A DNA stretch of 64,000 bases from an uncultured Sulfitobacter sp. Its GTDB lineage: Bacteria > Pseudomonadota > Alphaproteobacteria > Rhodobacterales > Rhodobacteraceae. Below are positions 16,718 to 24,690 of this stretch, in pieces; position 1 is the stretch's first letter; every line of letters begins with the position of its first letter. The stretch is taken from positions 23,338 to 87,337 of the forward strand of contig CAJXSZ010000014.1 of NCBI GenBank assembly GCA_913060815.1, given 5' to 3'. A program made the translations under genes and the position numbers. The notes under the pieces are model-generated. The model worked only from the letters and a program-made list of their open reading frames with translations, did not search any database and was not told the DNA's origin.

Positions 16718-17754
16718 TAAAGGTGGCTGAGGAACTGGTCCACCAAATCGTCGTTCATGGCCCAGTCACATACCATGCGGGAGCGCAGAATCTCGTCCGC
16801 GGGGCCATTGTCCATATCCCCGTCGAGGACGTAATAGACAGCACCCGCCGCGTGCAGCCGTTGGTGTGTGGCGCGCGGCAGGCGAACGAATATCATATTG
16901 GCCTGAGGCGAGTGCACGAATTGCGCGCCTTTTTCACGCAGGCCAGCCGTCAGGCGCGCGCAAGCGGCGTTTGATTTGCGCGCCATGTCCAGCCACAGAT
17001 CGTCCTTGAGATAGCCTTGCATTTGCGCCGAAAGGTAGCGGTGTTTGGAGAAGAGATGCGCGCCCCGTTTGCGGCGTAGCTCGAACTCCCAAGCTTTCTC
17101 AGGGTCAAAGAACACAACCGTCTCAACGCCTGCGCAGCCGTTCTTTGTCCCGCCAAAGCTCACTACATCGACGCCTGATTTCCAGGTCATCTCGGCAGCA
17201 GTACAGTCGAGTGTCACAAGGGCATTTGCAAAGCGCGCGCCGTCGAGGTGCACGGGGAGGTTTGCCGCCTTGGCCACGGCGGTCAGCGCGCGCAGCTCCT
17301 CCAGCGTGTGGACCGTGCCAGCCTCGGTCGCTTGGGTAATTGAAACGGCACCCGCCTGGGCCATGTGGACATTGCCGTTCGGACGCCGTGCGATGGCGGC
17401 GGCGAGCGCGTCGGGCGTCATTTTGTCTTTTGTCGGGATCAGAGTGAGCTTGGCGCCGCCCATGTAGAACTCGGGCGCGTTGCACTCGTCTTCTTCGATG
17501 TGGGCGAATTGTGCGCAAAATACCGTCTGCCATGGCTGGGTGTAGCAGGCCAACGCCAAAGCGTTAGCAGCGGTGCCAGTCGCGACGAGATAGACCGCGG
17601 CCTCTGGAGCCTCGAAAATCTCGCGTATACGGGCGCGCACTTCGTCCATGATCGGGTCTTTGCCATAGGGCATGGCGTAGCCAGTGTTGGCATCCACCAT
17701 GGCCTGCATGATCTGCGGGTGGATGATACCGGCGTTGTCAGAGGCGAAAAACAT
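16717..17754 (-). CDS. ltaE: Low-specificity L-threonine aldolase
   Basis: PLP enzyme of fold type I that cleaves L-threonine and related beta-hydroxy amino acids to glycine and an aldehyde. The 345-residue protein has FFASDNAGIIHPQIMQAM at its start, the cofactor stretch HLDGARFANAL and the PLP-lysine region SFGGTKNGC. Length and order match the family. It directly abuts the YcgN gene (no spacer), in the order ribF, ycgN, ltaE, so the three are probably one transcript. Confidence 0.93.
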   Translation of the reverse strand: MFFASDNAGIIHPQIMQAMVDANTGYAMPYGKDPIMDEVRARIREIFEAPEAAVYLVATGTAANALALACYTQPWQTVFCAQFAHIEEDECNAPEFYMGGAKLTLIPTKDKMTPDALAAAIARRPNGNVHMAQAGAVSITQATEAGTVHTLEELRALTAVAKAANLPVHLDGARFANALVTLDCTAAEMTWKSGVDVVSFGGTKNGCAGVETVVFFDPEKAWEFELRRKRGAHLFSKHRYLSAQMQGYLKDDLWLDMARKSNAACARLTAGLREKGAQFVHSPQANMIFVRLPRATHQRLHAAGAVYYVLDGDMDNGPADEILRSRMVCDWAMNDDLVDQFLSHL

Positions 17755-18231
17755 CTATGTGGGCTCCTCGATGATATGATCTTCCCAGTCTTCGAATGCG
17801 GTTTCCCATTCACTGACCGTGCGATTGCGCATGGACACGCCCGCTTTGTGCACGCTCTCGGGAGTGCCGGTGATAAGGGGGTGCCAGTCGGGCAGGGACT
17901 GTCCCTTCCATAGGCGGCGGTAGGCGCAAGTTTCGGGCATCCAATAGGCGTGATCGTCGATATTGTCGGGGGTCATGACGATACAATCGGGCACGAACTG
18001 GTGGCGGATGTCGTATTGCGCGCAGCGGCAGGTCGCATCGTCTAGCAGGCGGCAGGCCACATTTGTCAGCGCTACCTCGCCTGTGTCCTCATCCTCCAGC
18101 TTGTTAAGGCAGCATTTACCGCAACCGTCACAGAGGGCTTCCCATTCCTTATTGTTCAGGGATTTGAGCGGCTTACGCTCCCAGAACTTGGTAGAGAGGC
18201 CGTGACGGTTGATGGGGTCTTCTTCGCTCAC
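17755..18231 (-). CDS. YcgN-family cysteine-cluster protein (UPF0260)
   Basis: A 158-residue protein with the clustered cysteines CDGCGKCCLNKL, then ACRLLDDATCRCAQYDIR and PDCIVMTPDN, the pattern of the YcgN/UPF0260 family and of the wider zinc or iron-binding YkgJ-like group. Biochemical role is unknown. Its start overlaps the ribF stop by four bases, and it ends exactly where ltaE begins. Confidence 0.88.
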   Translation of the reverse strand: MSEEDPINRHGLSTKFWERKPLKSLNNKEWEALCDGCGKCCLNKLEDEDTGEVALTNVACRLLDDATCRCAQYDIRHQFVPDCIVMTPDNIDDHAYWMPETCAYRRLWKGQSLPDWHPLITGTPESVHKAGVSMRNRTVSEWETAFEDWEDHIIEEPT

Positions 18232-19160
18232 AGCGCACCAAGAATTTTGCGCGCCGCCGCGCTGTCGGCGTCCATCTGGGTGATGAGCGCATCAAGGCTG
18301 TCGAATTTCTCCTCGCCGCGCAGGTGTTCGACGAGCGCGATTGAGATATTGGCGCCGTAAAGGTCACCTTTGAAATCGAAAATGAAAGTCTCGAGATTCG
18401 GTTTGTTCTCGCCAAACATCGGGCGCACGCCCATGGAAGCAACGCCGTGGTAGCTGCCCGCGTGGGGGCCATCGAGGACATCGGCGAGCACGGCATAGAC
18501 GCCAAAGGCAGGCGGGTGCAGCCCGTCAATGCTCATATTGGCGGTGGGATAACCGAGCTCGCGGCCGCGCTGCTCCCCGCCAATCACGGGGCCTTCGATG
18601 CGGTGCCAGTGGCCGAGCATCGCAGCAGCGTCACGGGGTCGGGCATCGGTGAGCGCTTGTCTGATGGCGGTTGAGGAGATTGTCTGGTCCGTTTGCTCCA
18701 GCAGCGGGGCGATGGTTACGCCGAATCCAAGCTGTGCGCCGAAGTCTTCCAAGTCAGTCGCCGTGCCTTTGCGCCCTTGGCCAAAGCAAAAATCAGCGCC
18801 GACAACGACATGTTTAAGGTCCAGCCCTTGATGCAGGACCTTGTCCGCGAATTCAAAGGGGGTGAGGGAGGCGAGCGCGGTGTTGAACGGCAGCTGGTAG
18901 AGCTTTTGCACGCCGACTTTTGCGAGGCGAGAGGCGCGGGCGGCGCTGCTCATCAACCGAAACGGCGCAGATTTTGGCGCAAAGTAGGCGCGCGGGTGCG
19001 GATCGAAAGTGACCAGCCCCAAGGGCGCGTCAGGAGCGGCGGCACGCGCCATTTCGATCACCGAGAGGTGGCCGAGGTGCACGCCGTCAAAATTGCCGAT
19101 CGCAGCGGTGGCGCCACGGTCGCTGTCTTGCACGAATTGGTAGTCTGAAATGATCTGCAT
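18228..19160 (-). CDS. ribF: Bifunctional riboflavin kinase/FAD synthetase
   Basis: Converts riboflavin to FMN and then FAD. The 310-residue protein has an N-terminal nucleotidyltransferase domain (AAIGNFDGVHLGHLSVI, HxGH at the end of the motif; SSTAIRQAL later) and a C-terminal kinase domain from about residue 185 (GRELGYPTANM, then GVYAVLADV and the closing FIFDFKGDLYG). Both activities should be intact. First gene of a ribF-ycgN-ltaE string with overlapping ends. Confidence 0.95.
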   Translation of the reverse strand: MQIISDYQFVQDSDRGATAAIGNFDGVHLGHLSVIEMARAAAPDAPLGLVTFDPHPRAYFAPKSAPFRLMSSAARASRLAKVGVQKLYQLPFNTALASLTPFEFADKVLHQGLDLKHVVVGADFCFGQGRKGTATDLEDFGAQLGFGVTIAPLLEQTDQTISSTAIRQALTDARPRDAAAMLGHWHRIEGPVIGGEQRGRELGYPTANMSIDGLHPPAFGVYAVLADVLDGPHAGSYHGVASMGVRPMFGENKPNLETFIFDFKGDLYGANISIALVEHLRGEEKFDSLDALITQMDADSAAARKILGAL

Positions 19161-19231
19161 AGGCGGTTTGGTAGCCGCCTACACGTCTTGGCGCAAGGCC
19201 AGTTAGCCGCGCATCGCGCGGGTGATTAGGA

Positions 19232-19675
19232 TCAGTCGAATTTGCGCGAGGGGGCCAGAACAGTTGCTTCGCCGACGAGCACCTTTTTGCCATCCACCGA
19301 GCAGTGGCAATCCATCTTCACAATGCGCTTGGCGGGGTCGATGTCGGTGACTTTCACCTCGGCATAGACCGTATCGCCGGGGCGCACGGGACGCAGGAAT
19401 TTCATCGTTTGGCCAAGATAGACAGTACCATGGCCGGGCAGCTGTTCGCCAATAACGGCCGAGATGAGGCCCGCGGTGAGCATGCCGTGGGCGATGCGCC
19501 CTTGGAAGATGGTGTCTTGGGCATAGTCATCGTCGAGATGCACAGGGTTGCGGTCGGTCGAGATGGTAGCGAACATCTCGATATCCTCGTCAGTGACCTG
19601 TTTGCGGATGTAGCGGAACATGCCGATTTCGATGTCTTCGATGACGATGGTGCCGCGCGGAAGATTGTCCAACAT
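19232..19675 (-). CDS. MaoC-family (R)-specific enoyl-CoA hydratase
   Basis: A 147-residue single hot-dog domain protein. The hydratase motif is seen as FATISTDRNPVHLDDDYAQ with Asp and His spaced as in the family, followed by GRIAHGMLTAGLIS. Related enzymes hydrate enoyl-CoA to (R)-3-hydroxyacyl-CoA for polyhydroxyalkanoate synthesis or beta-oxidation side steps. Start ATG 19675 gives MLDNLPRGTIVIEDIEIGM; the earlier in-frame ATG is not supported. Monocistronic by spacing. Confidence 0.88.
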   Translation of the reverse strand: MLDNLPRGTIVIEDIEIGMFRYIRKQVTDEDIEMFATISTDRNPVHLDDDYAQDTIFQGRIAHGMLTAGLISAVIGEQLPGHGTVYLGQTMKFLRPVRPGDTVYAEVKVTDIDPAKRIVKMDCHCSVDGKKVLVGEATVLAPSRKFD

Positions 19676-19765
19676 GCTTGACCTTTCGGTAATAAAAGTT
19701 CGGGCCAGAAGGCCTGTTGGTAACTTAATTACTTCGCGGGTGCAGAAAAGCAAGCTTTATTTATG

Positions 19766-20638
19766 TCAGCGCAAATGACCTATTGTGAAGGTCGGATCGG
19801 TTTTTTCTGTTGTAAGGTAGGCGGTTAGAGCATCGGCGTCCGGCTGTGTCTCAGTTTTTGTTTCCGCTGCGGCCAACCCGCCGGAGATAAAGAGGGAATC
19901 AATGCCCTCATCGATTGCCCCTTTGACGTCCGTCGCGATGCCGTCGCCGATGGCAAGGATACGGCTGTCGGTGATCTCATTGTCCAGCTTGTGCAGACGG
20001 CGGCGGGCCAGATCATAAATGGGTGCATGGGGTTTGCCGAAGTAGAGGCTCTCGCCACCCATATCGGAGTACATTGCAGCCACAGCGCCGGCGCACCATT
20101 CCCGCACCTCGCCCCGGTCCACGATGATGTCGGGGTTAGCGCAGAGTAGTTTGAGATTTGCTTGCAGAGCGATCTCAAGGTCGGGGCGCCATGTTTCGGG
20201 GTCAGCCTGCGCATCAAACGGGCCAGTGCAGACGACGCCTGTCGCCTCAGCCAGCGGCACGCGGTTAATCTCAACAGGGTTCTCAAGAATGTCCAGCGGG
20301 TCGAAAAAGCGGCTGTCGGTCACGGGGCCGAGGTGCCAGACGGCCTCGCCCACCACACCGCGGTACATGGCCGAGCGCGCAGAATCACCCGAGGTGGCGA
20401 TCGCGTCATAGGCATCCTCTGGTACGCCGAAGTGTTTCAGTTGCTTGAACACACCAGCGCGCGGGCGGGGAGAGTTGGTAACCAGCACGACTTTGCCGCC
20501 CGTCTTGCGGTACTCTTGCAAAGCTGCGACGGCGGCGGGCATGGCTGCCACCCCGTTGTGCACACAGCCCCACAGATCAACGAAGAGCGCGTCGTAACCT
20601 GCAGAGACCTCTGAAAGGGCGTTGATGATGCGGGTCAT
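19766..20638 (-). CDS. HAD-superfamily hydrolase, TIGR01459 type
   Basis: A 290-residue class IIA HAD phosphatase. Motif I is FVDLWGCVHNG, with the nucleophile Asp followed by Leu-Trp-Gly instead of DxDGT, which is normal for the TIGR01459 subgroup. Motif II is VLVTNSPRP and motif III/IV is LAIGDGIATDVKGA. Relatives are linked to sugar or nucleotide phosphates, but the substrate is not known. The start at 20638 is the conserved MTRIINALSEVSAGYDALF; the longer frame has no family resemblance. Confidence 0.88.
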   Translation of the reverse strand: MTRIINALSEVSAGYDALFVDLWGCVHNGVAAMPAAVAALQEYRKTGGKVVLVTNSPRPRAGVFKQLKHFGVPEDAYDAIATSGDSARSAMYRGVVGEAVWHLGPVTDSRFFDPLDILENPVEINRVPLAEATGVVCTGPFDAQADPETWRPDLEIALQANLKLLCANPDIIVDRGEVREWCAGAVAAMYSDMGGESLYFGKPHAPIYDLARRRLHKLDNEITDSRILAIGDGIATDVKGAIDEGIDSLFISGGLAAAETKTETQPDADALTAYLTTEKTDPTFTIGHLR

Positions 20639-20890
20639 AGTGAGGCTCCTGTGAACATATATGCGTTCGACATAGCGGACTGGGCACGGGATGCAATGCG
20701 GGGTGCGTGTGAAGAAAGGCCACGATGTGATTGGGGATGACTTGCTTGGCTGCCGGGAAAGGCCGATCACTCCTGAAAGACGTTATACCGTGAGAAGAGT
20801 GCCCTTACTGTGCGATACCGAGAGAATATCGCAGCTAGGGCCGCGACCAGACTTGGTTGAAGTATGGGTCGGTTGACGGGATAGGGTATT
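20639..20890. other. Intergenic stretch without a gene
   Basis: Between the HAD hydrolase start and the grxD terminator. I checked both strands for ORFs with ribosome sites and for RNA-like folds and found none I could support. It must contain the promoter of the HAD hydrolase gene, but no clear box pair stands out. Confidence 0.5.
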
Positions 20891-20925
20891 AAAAAAAGCA
20901 CGGCCCCCTCAGGAGCCATGCTTTC
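20891..20925 (-). terminator. Intrinsic terminator of bolA-grxD unit
   Basis: Minus strand: AAAGCATGGCTCC pairs with GGGGGCCGTGC across TGA, then a run of seven T residues. It sits about 27 bases after the glutaredoxin stop. Confidence 0.85.
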
Positions 20926-20951
20926 TCTGGGTAATCAGTAAGGCGCGTTAT

Positions 20952-21314
20952 TTACGCGTTGGCTTCGCGGATTTTGTCTGCGGCTTCTTTGTCGAAACCC
21001 ACGCCATTCTCGGCAAAAAAGGTATCAAGCTCACCCGACAGCGTCATTTCGGTGATGATGTCACAGCCACCAACGAATTCGCCTTTTACATAAAGCTGGG
21101 GGATCGTGGGCCAGTCGGAGTAATCCTTGATGCCCTGACGGATGTCCTCATCGGCTAGCACGTTTACGTCTGAATACTCGACGCCCATATAGTTCAACAC
21201 ACCTGCCACTTTGGAGGAGAAGCCACATTGCGGCATCTCTTTTGTGCCCTTCATAAACAGGACCACATCGTTGTTTGTGACGGTTTCTTTGATTTTGGTG
21301 TTCGCATCGCTCAT
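20952..21314 (-). CDS. grxD: Monothiol glutaredoxin Grx4/GrxD
   Basis: A 120-residue CGFS glutaredoxin ([12 protein letters not shown]) with the glutathione-binding [19 protein letters not shown] block. Such proteins hold a bridging [2Fe-2S] cluster as homodimers or as heterodimers with BolA and take part in iron sensing and cluster delivery. A BolA gene lies two genes upstream on the same strand, in keeping with this partnership. Start ATG 21314 is preceded by AAGGA; the longer frame reaching 21455 is antisense to no known domain and is rejected. Confidence 0.95.
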   Translation of the reverse strand: MSDANTKIKETVTNNDVVLFMKGTKEMPQCGFSSKVAGVLNYMGVEYSDVNVLADEDIRQGIKDYSDWPTIPQLYVKGEFVGGCDIITEMTLSGELDTFFAENGVGFDKEAADKIREANA

Positions 21315-21318
21315 TGGT

Positions 21319-21654
21319 TTAATCCTTGTTCTTTTTGTGGAAGGCGGCGTGGTAGCGCCGCGCATAGGTTTCATCGTCGGGCATGGCATCAACAGAGGTG
21401 CTGACGTCGCTTGTGATACTGCCGCGCTTTGTCCAAATATTGTTAACCCGCTCAAGGCTGTCGTTGCTGCGTTGGGTGCGGCGAATTTCGGTCATATCAA
21501 TCGCCTCCATCCCCAGTTCGGGCTTTTGCTCTACGGTTCGCGTGGGCTGGCGGCTGGCGAGGGGGCGGTACCGGCCCTTTGCGCTGCGGTATTGCATGGC
21601 GCTGATCGCAATCACGCAAGCAACAGTCGCACCAAGAACCAGCATCCAGTCCAC
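21319..21654 (-). CDS. Hypothetical membrane-anchored protein between bolA and grxD
   Basis: A 111-residue protein with one N-terminal hydrophobic segment ([18 protein letters not shown], 3-20) and a basic, soluble remainder with [20 protein letters not shown] and a Lys-rich tail. Start is probably GTG at 21654, three bases after the bolA stop; ATG at 21645 is possible. It lies four bases before grxD. Tight packing between two known Fe-S partners suggests a related role, but no family is recognised. Confidence 0.75.
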   Translation of the reverse strand: MDWMLVLGATVACVIAISAMQYRSAKGRYRPLASRQPTRTVEQKPELGMEAIDMTEIRRTQRSNDSLERVNNIWTKRGSITSDVSTSVDAMPDDETYARRYHAAFHKKNKD

Positions 21655-21656
21655 GG

Positions 21657-21893
21657 CTATTCAGGCGCCTTGGTGGTCAGGGCAAGCGCATGCAATTCGC
21701 CCGCGGGGCCGTCCATCTTGCCCTTTAGCGCGGCATAGACGGCGCGCTGTTGCTGCACGCGATTTTTCCCGCGAAAGCTTTCGTCGACGACCATGGCAGA
21801 CATGTGCACACCGTCATTGCCCTCAACCACGATCTGGGCGTCTGGAAATGTGATCCGCAGCAGGTCTTCGATCTCATTGGCTTGCATGGGCAT
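21657..21893 (-). CDS. bolA: BolA-family protein
   Basis: A 78-residue BolA protein with VVEGNDGVHMSAMVVDESFRGKNRVQQQRAV, the class II-like loop containing the FRGKxRVxxxRxVY signature, and no long C-terminal tail. BolA proteins bind a [2Fe-2S] cluster together with monothiol glutaredoxins. GGAGG lies six bases before ATG 21893, which selects this start over the ATG two codons later. First gene of bolA-hypothetical-grxD. Confidence 0.92.
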   Translation of the reverse strand: MPMQANEIEDLLRITFPDAQIVVEGNDGVHMSAMVVDESFRGKNRVQQQRAVYAALKGKMDGPAGELHALALTTKAPE

Positions 21894-22032
21894 AGGACGC
21901 CTCCGTTCTGTGATGTTCGATTTAGATGTAATAGGGGGGCGACCTGCGTGCAAGAGAGCACAATGACACCTTGCACAGCGGCGGCGATTATCGGACGGTA
22001 GCTGCCTGATTTGCTGACATTGGAGATCCGCG

Positions 22033-23001
22033 ATGCATACCCTCACAGGCGCACCTGAACAGGCATTGGCCTGGATACGTGACGGTCAGGGCGCGGCCTT
22101 GGCCACAGTGGTGGAGACATGGGGATCGGCCCCGCGGCGCGTGGGCGCCCAGATGGTTGTCTCTTCGGATGGCAAGATGGAAGGCTCCGTCTCGGGCGGC
22201 TGTGTTGAAGGGGCCGTAGTGCTTGAGGCGTTGGAGGCGCTAGAGGAAGGGCAGAGCAAGCTGCTGGAATACGGGGTGAGCGATGGCGACGCCTTTGCCG
22301 TGGGGCTGGCTTGCGGCGGCACCATCCGCGTGCTGGTAGAGCCGATTGGAAAGGGCGGCATGCCCCTCGAGACGCTGGAGGCATTGGTAGAGGCCCGCGG
22401 CGCCCGCACGCCCGTGGCCTACGTCACCGCGCTTGACGGTAGCACGCGGTCGCTTGTGCAAGCAGGCTATGAGGACCGCTTTCGCAAGGACCGCTCTGGC
22501 ATCGAGGAGGACGGCCAGACATTTATTGCGATTCACAACCCGCCGCTGCGCCTTGTGGTGGTGGGGGCCGTGCATATTGCCCAAGCACTCGTTCCAATGG
22601 CGCAGATTGCGGGGTTCGACCCATATGTAATTGACCCGCGCCAGGCTTTCGGCTCTCAGGCGCGCTTCCCCGATGCGCGCGTGATCAACGACTGGCCTGA
22701 TGCGGCGCTGGGCGATGTGGAGGTGGATACGCGTACCGCACTTGTTCTGCTTACCCATGATCCCAAGCTCGATGATCCCGCTCTTCACATCGGGCTTCAG
22801 TCGGGCGCGTTCTATATCGGAGCGCTCGGCTCCACACGTACCCATGCGGCGCGGGTTGAGCGGATGACAGACGCAGGGTTCAACGCACACGCCATTGCGC
22901 GGATCAACGGACCCGTGGGGCTTGATATCGGGGCGTCCGGACCTGCCGAGATTGCCGTGTCGATCCTTGCTCAGATCATCGAGAGCCTGCGCCAGCCATG
23001 A
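22033..23001 (+). CDS. XdhC/CoxF-type molybdenum hydroxylase maturation protein
   Basis: A 322-residue protein of the XdhC family, which binds and sulfurates the molybdenum cofactor and inserts it into xanthine dehydrogenase-type enzymes. N-terminal XdhC_CoxI domain: GQGAALATVVETWGSAPR and SVSGGCVEGAV; C-terminal Rossmann-like domain with RLVVVGAVHIAQAL and GALGSTRTHAARVERM. It precedes coxSLM on the same strand and overlaps the next gene by four bases, so it most likely serves the CO-dehydrogenase-like enzyme encoded here. Confidence 0.93.
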   Translation: MHTLTGAPEQALAWIRDGQGAALATVVETWGSAPRRVGAQMVVSSDGKMEGSVSGGCVEGAVVLEALEALEEGQSKLLEYGVSDGDAFAVGLACGGTIRVLVEPIGKGGMPLETLEALVEARGARTPVAYVTALDGSTRSLVQAGYEDRFRKDRSGIEEDGQTFIAIHNPPLRLVVVGAVHIAQALVPMAQIAGFDPYVIDPRQAFGSQARFPDARVINDWPDAALGDVEVDTRTALVLLTHDPKLDDPALHIGLQSGAFYIGALGSTRTHAARVERMTDAGFNAHAIARINGPVGLDIGASGPAEIAVSILAQIIESLRQP

Positions 23002-23987
23002 CATTTGGCGAGGTTTCTCTGGATCACGCGCTGGGCCATATCCTTGCCCATTCTGTCGCACTCGGCGAAGGGCGGCTGCGCAAGGGGCTGGTACTTGACC
23101 GTGATGCCATCGCTGCCCTGCGCACTGCGGGGATAGAGCGGGTAACAGTTGCGATGCTGGAAGAGGGTGACGTGGATGAAAACACGGCCGCCGACCAGCT
23201 CGCAGACGCGCTTATGGCGCAGAGCACGGGTTTGCGGCGTAGTTCGGCTTTCACAGGGCGGGTAAACCTGATTGCCGACAGCGCAGGGGTCGCGGTGCTT
23301 GATGTGGATGCACTTCATGCGGTGAACGGGGGGGATCCGATGATCACCGTGGCCACCGTGCCGCAGCACCACCAGTTGCGCGCAGGCGATTTGGTCGCGA
23401 CGATCAAGATTATATCCTATGCCGTGCCAGAAGCCGCACTTGGGCGCGCAGTGACGCAAGCCCGAAACGCCATCAGCCTTGCGCAGCCGGTTCTGACGGA
23501 CGCGACCCTGATCATCAGCGACATTCAGGGGGGCGCAGGCGAGAAGGGCCGTGATGCGATTGAAGCGCGGCTGAGCGCACTTGACGCCGCGCTCAGTGAT
23601 GTCGTCGTGGTGCCGCACACACAAGACGCGCTGAGTGCGGCCATCACACAAGCGGCCACTCCTCTGGTGTTGGTCCTTACAGGGTCTGCCACCTCCGATA
23701 TCAACGATGTTGCTCCAGCCGCCTTGGTGCAAAGCGGGGGGCGTGTGACGCGTTTTGGAATGCCTGTTGATCCCGGAAATCTGTTGTTTCTTGGCGCGCT
23801 GGGCGGGCAAATGATTATCGGCTTGCCGGGCTGTGCACGGTCGCCCGCGCTCAACGGGGCGGATTGGGTGCTCGCGCGCGCGATCTGCGGTGTAGAGGTG
23901 ACAACGCAGGACATCGGAGCGATGGGCGTAGGCGGCCTGCTCAAGGAAATCCCGACACGACCGCAACCGCGCCGTCCGAAAATCTGA
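22998..23987 (+). CDS. Molybdopterin-binding protein (MoeA/MogA-like)
   Basis: A 329-residue protein with a MoCF-biosynthesis fold: LVATIKIISYAVPEAALG in the middle and, near the end, the molybdopterin-binding stretch LTGSATSDINDVAPAALVQSGG and GLPGCARSPALNGADWVL. It is shorter than MoeA and lacks its extra domains, so it is better called a molybdopterin-binding protein used in final cofactor handling. It overlaps XdhC by four bases and is 118 bases upstream of coxS. Confidence 0.85.
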   Translation: MTFGEVSLDHALGHILAHSVALGEGRLRKGLVLDRDAIAALRTAGIERVTVAMLEEGDVDENTAADQLADALMAQSTGLRRSSAFTGRVNLIADSAGVAVLDVDALHAVNGGDPMITVATVPQHHQLRAGDLVATIKIISYAVPEAALGRAVTQARNAISLAQPVLTDATLIISDIQGGAGEKGRDAIEARLSALDAALSDVVVVPHTQDALSAAITQAATPLVLVLTGSATSDINDVAPAALVQSGGRVTRFGMPVDPGNLLFLGALGGQMIIGLPGCARSPALNGADWVLARAICGVEVTTQDIGAMGVGGLLKEIPTRPQPRRPKI

Positions 23988-24105
23988 GCGATCAAAACGC
24001 CCAAAGTTGCAACATTGCGCGTCAAGCAATCTTTTTGGTTCTCAAGGCGCATAAGCCATGCTTAACTCATCACAATTCTAAAGAATGAAGTCTGGGAGGA
24101 CGTAA

Positions 24106-24591
24106 ATGACACAGGTAAATATGACCGTGAATGGCAAAGCCGTATCCGGTGAGGTGGAGGGCCGCACGCTGTTGGTGCAGTTCTTGCGGGAGAATCTGGG
24201 CATGACTGGCACACATGTCGGCTGCGACACAAGCCAGTGCGGCGCGTGTGTGGTCCATGTGAACGGCGAGGCGGTCAAATCCTGCACGATGCTTGCGGCC
24301 GAAGCGGGCGGCGCGGACGTGGCAACAATCGAGGGGCAGGCCGCCCCCGATGGCACGCTCAACACGATCCAGCAGGCGTTCCAGGACCACCACGGTCTAC
24401 AGTGCGGGTTTTGCACGCCAGGTATGGTGATGTCTGCAGCTGCTTTGCTCAAAGACAACCCCAAGCCGAGTGTTGAGGATGTACGCCACTATCTCGACGG
24501 CAACATCTGCCGCTGCACAGGCTACCACAATATCGTCAAGGCGATCATGGCCGCCTCGGGGCAGGACGTCAGCGCCATCGCGGCGGAGTAA
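24106..24591 (+). CDS. coxS: CO-dehydrogenase-like small subunit, 2x[2Fe-2S]
   Basis: A 161-residue iron-sulfur subunit of a molybdenum hydroxylase. The plant-type cluster is bound by [12 protein letters not shown] with a fourth Cys in KSCTML, and the second cluster by CGFCTPGM and the CRCTGYH motif. It transfers electrons from the molybdenum site to FAD. GGGAGG precedes the start. Gene order S-L-M is that of form II enzymes. The annotation as CO dehydrogenase rests on similarity; form II enzymes may act on other substrates. Confidence 0.94.
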   Translation: MTQVNMTVNGKAVSGEVEGRTLLVQFLRENLGMTGTHVGCDTSQCGACVVHVNGEAVKSCTMLAAEAGGADVATIEGQAAPDGTLNTIQQAFQDHHGLQCGFCTPGMVMSAAALLKDNPKPSVEDVRHYLDGNICRCTGYHNIVKAIMAASGQDVSAIAAE

Positions 24592-24690
24592 AATAACGCT
24601 CTGCCCGCGCGGGGAGGCGCTGGGCAGGGTGGCGGTATTGTCCGCACAGATAGCTAGGGTGCGCAGACGCACCACATTGGGAGAATTGAA

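Noticed and set aside
22971..24029. 352-residue minus-strand ORF over the molybdopterin-binding gene
   Set aside because: Shadow of a recognised gene on the plus strand, without a domain or ribosome site.
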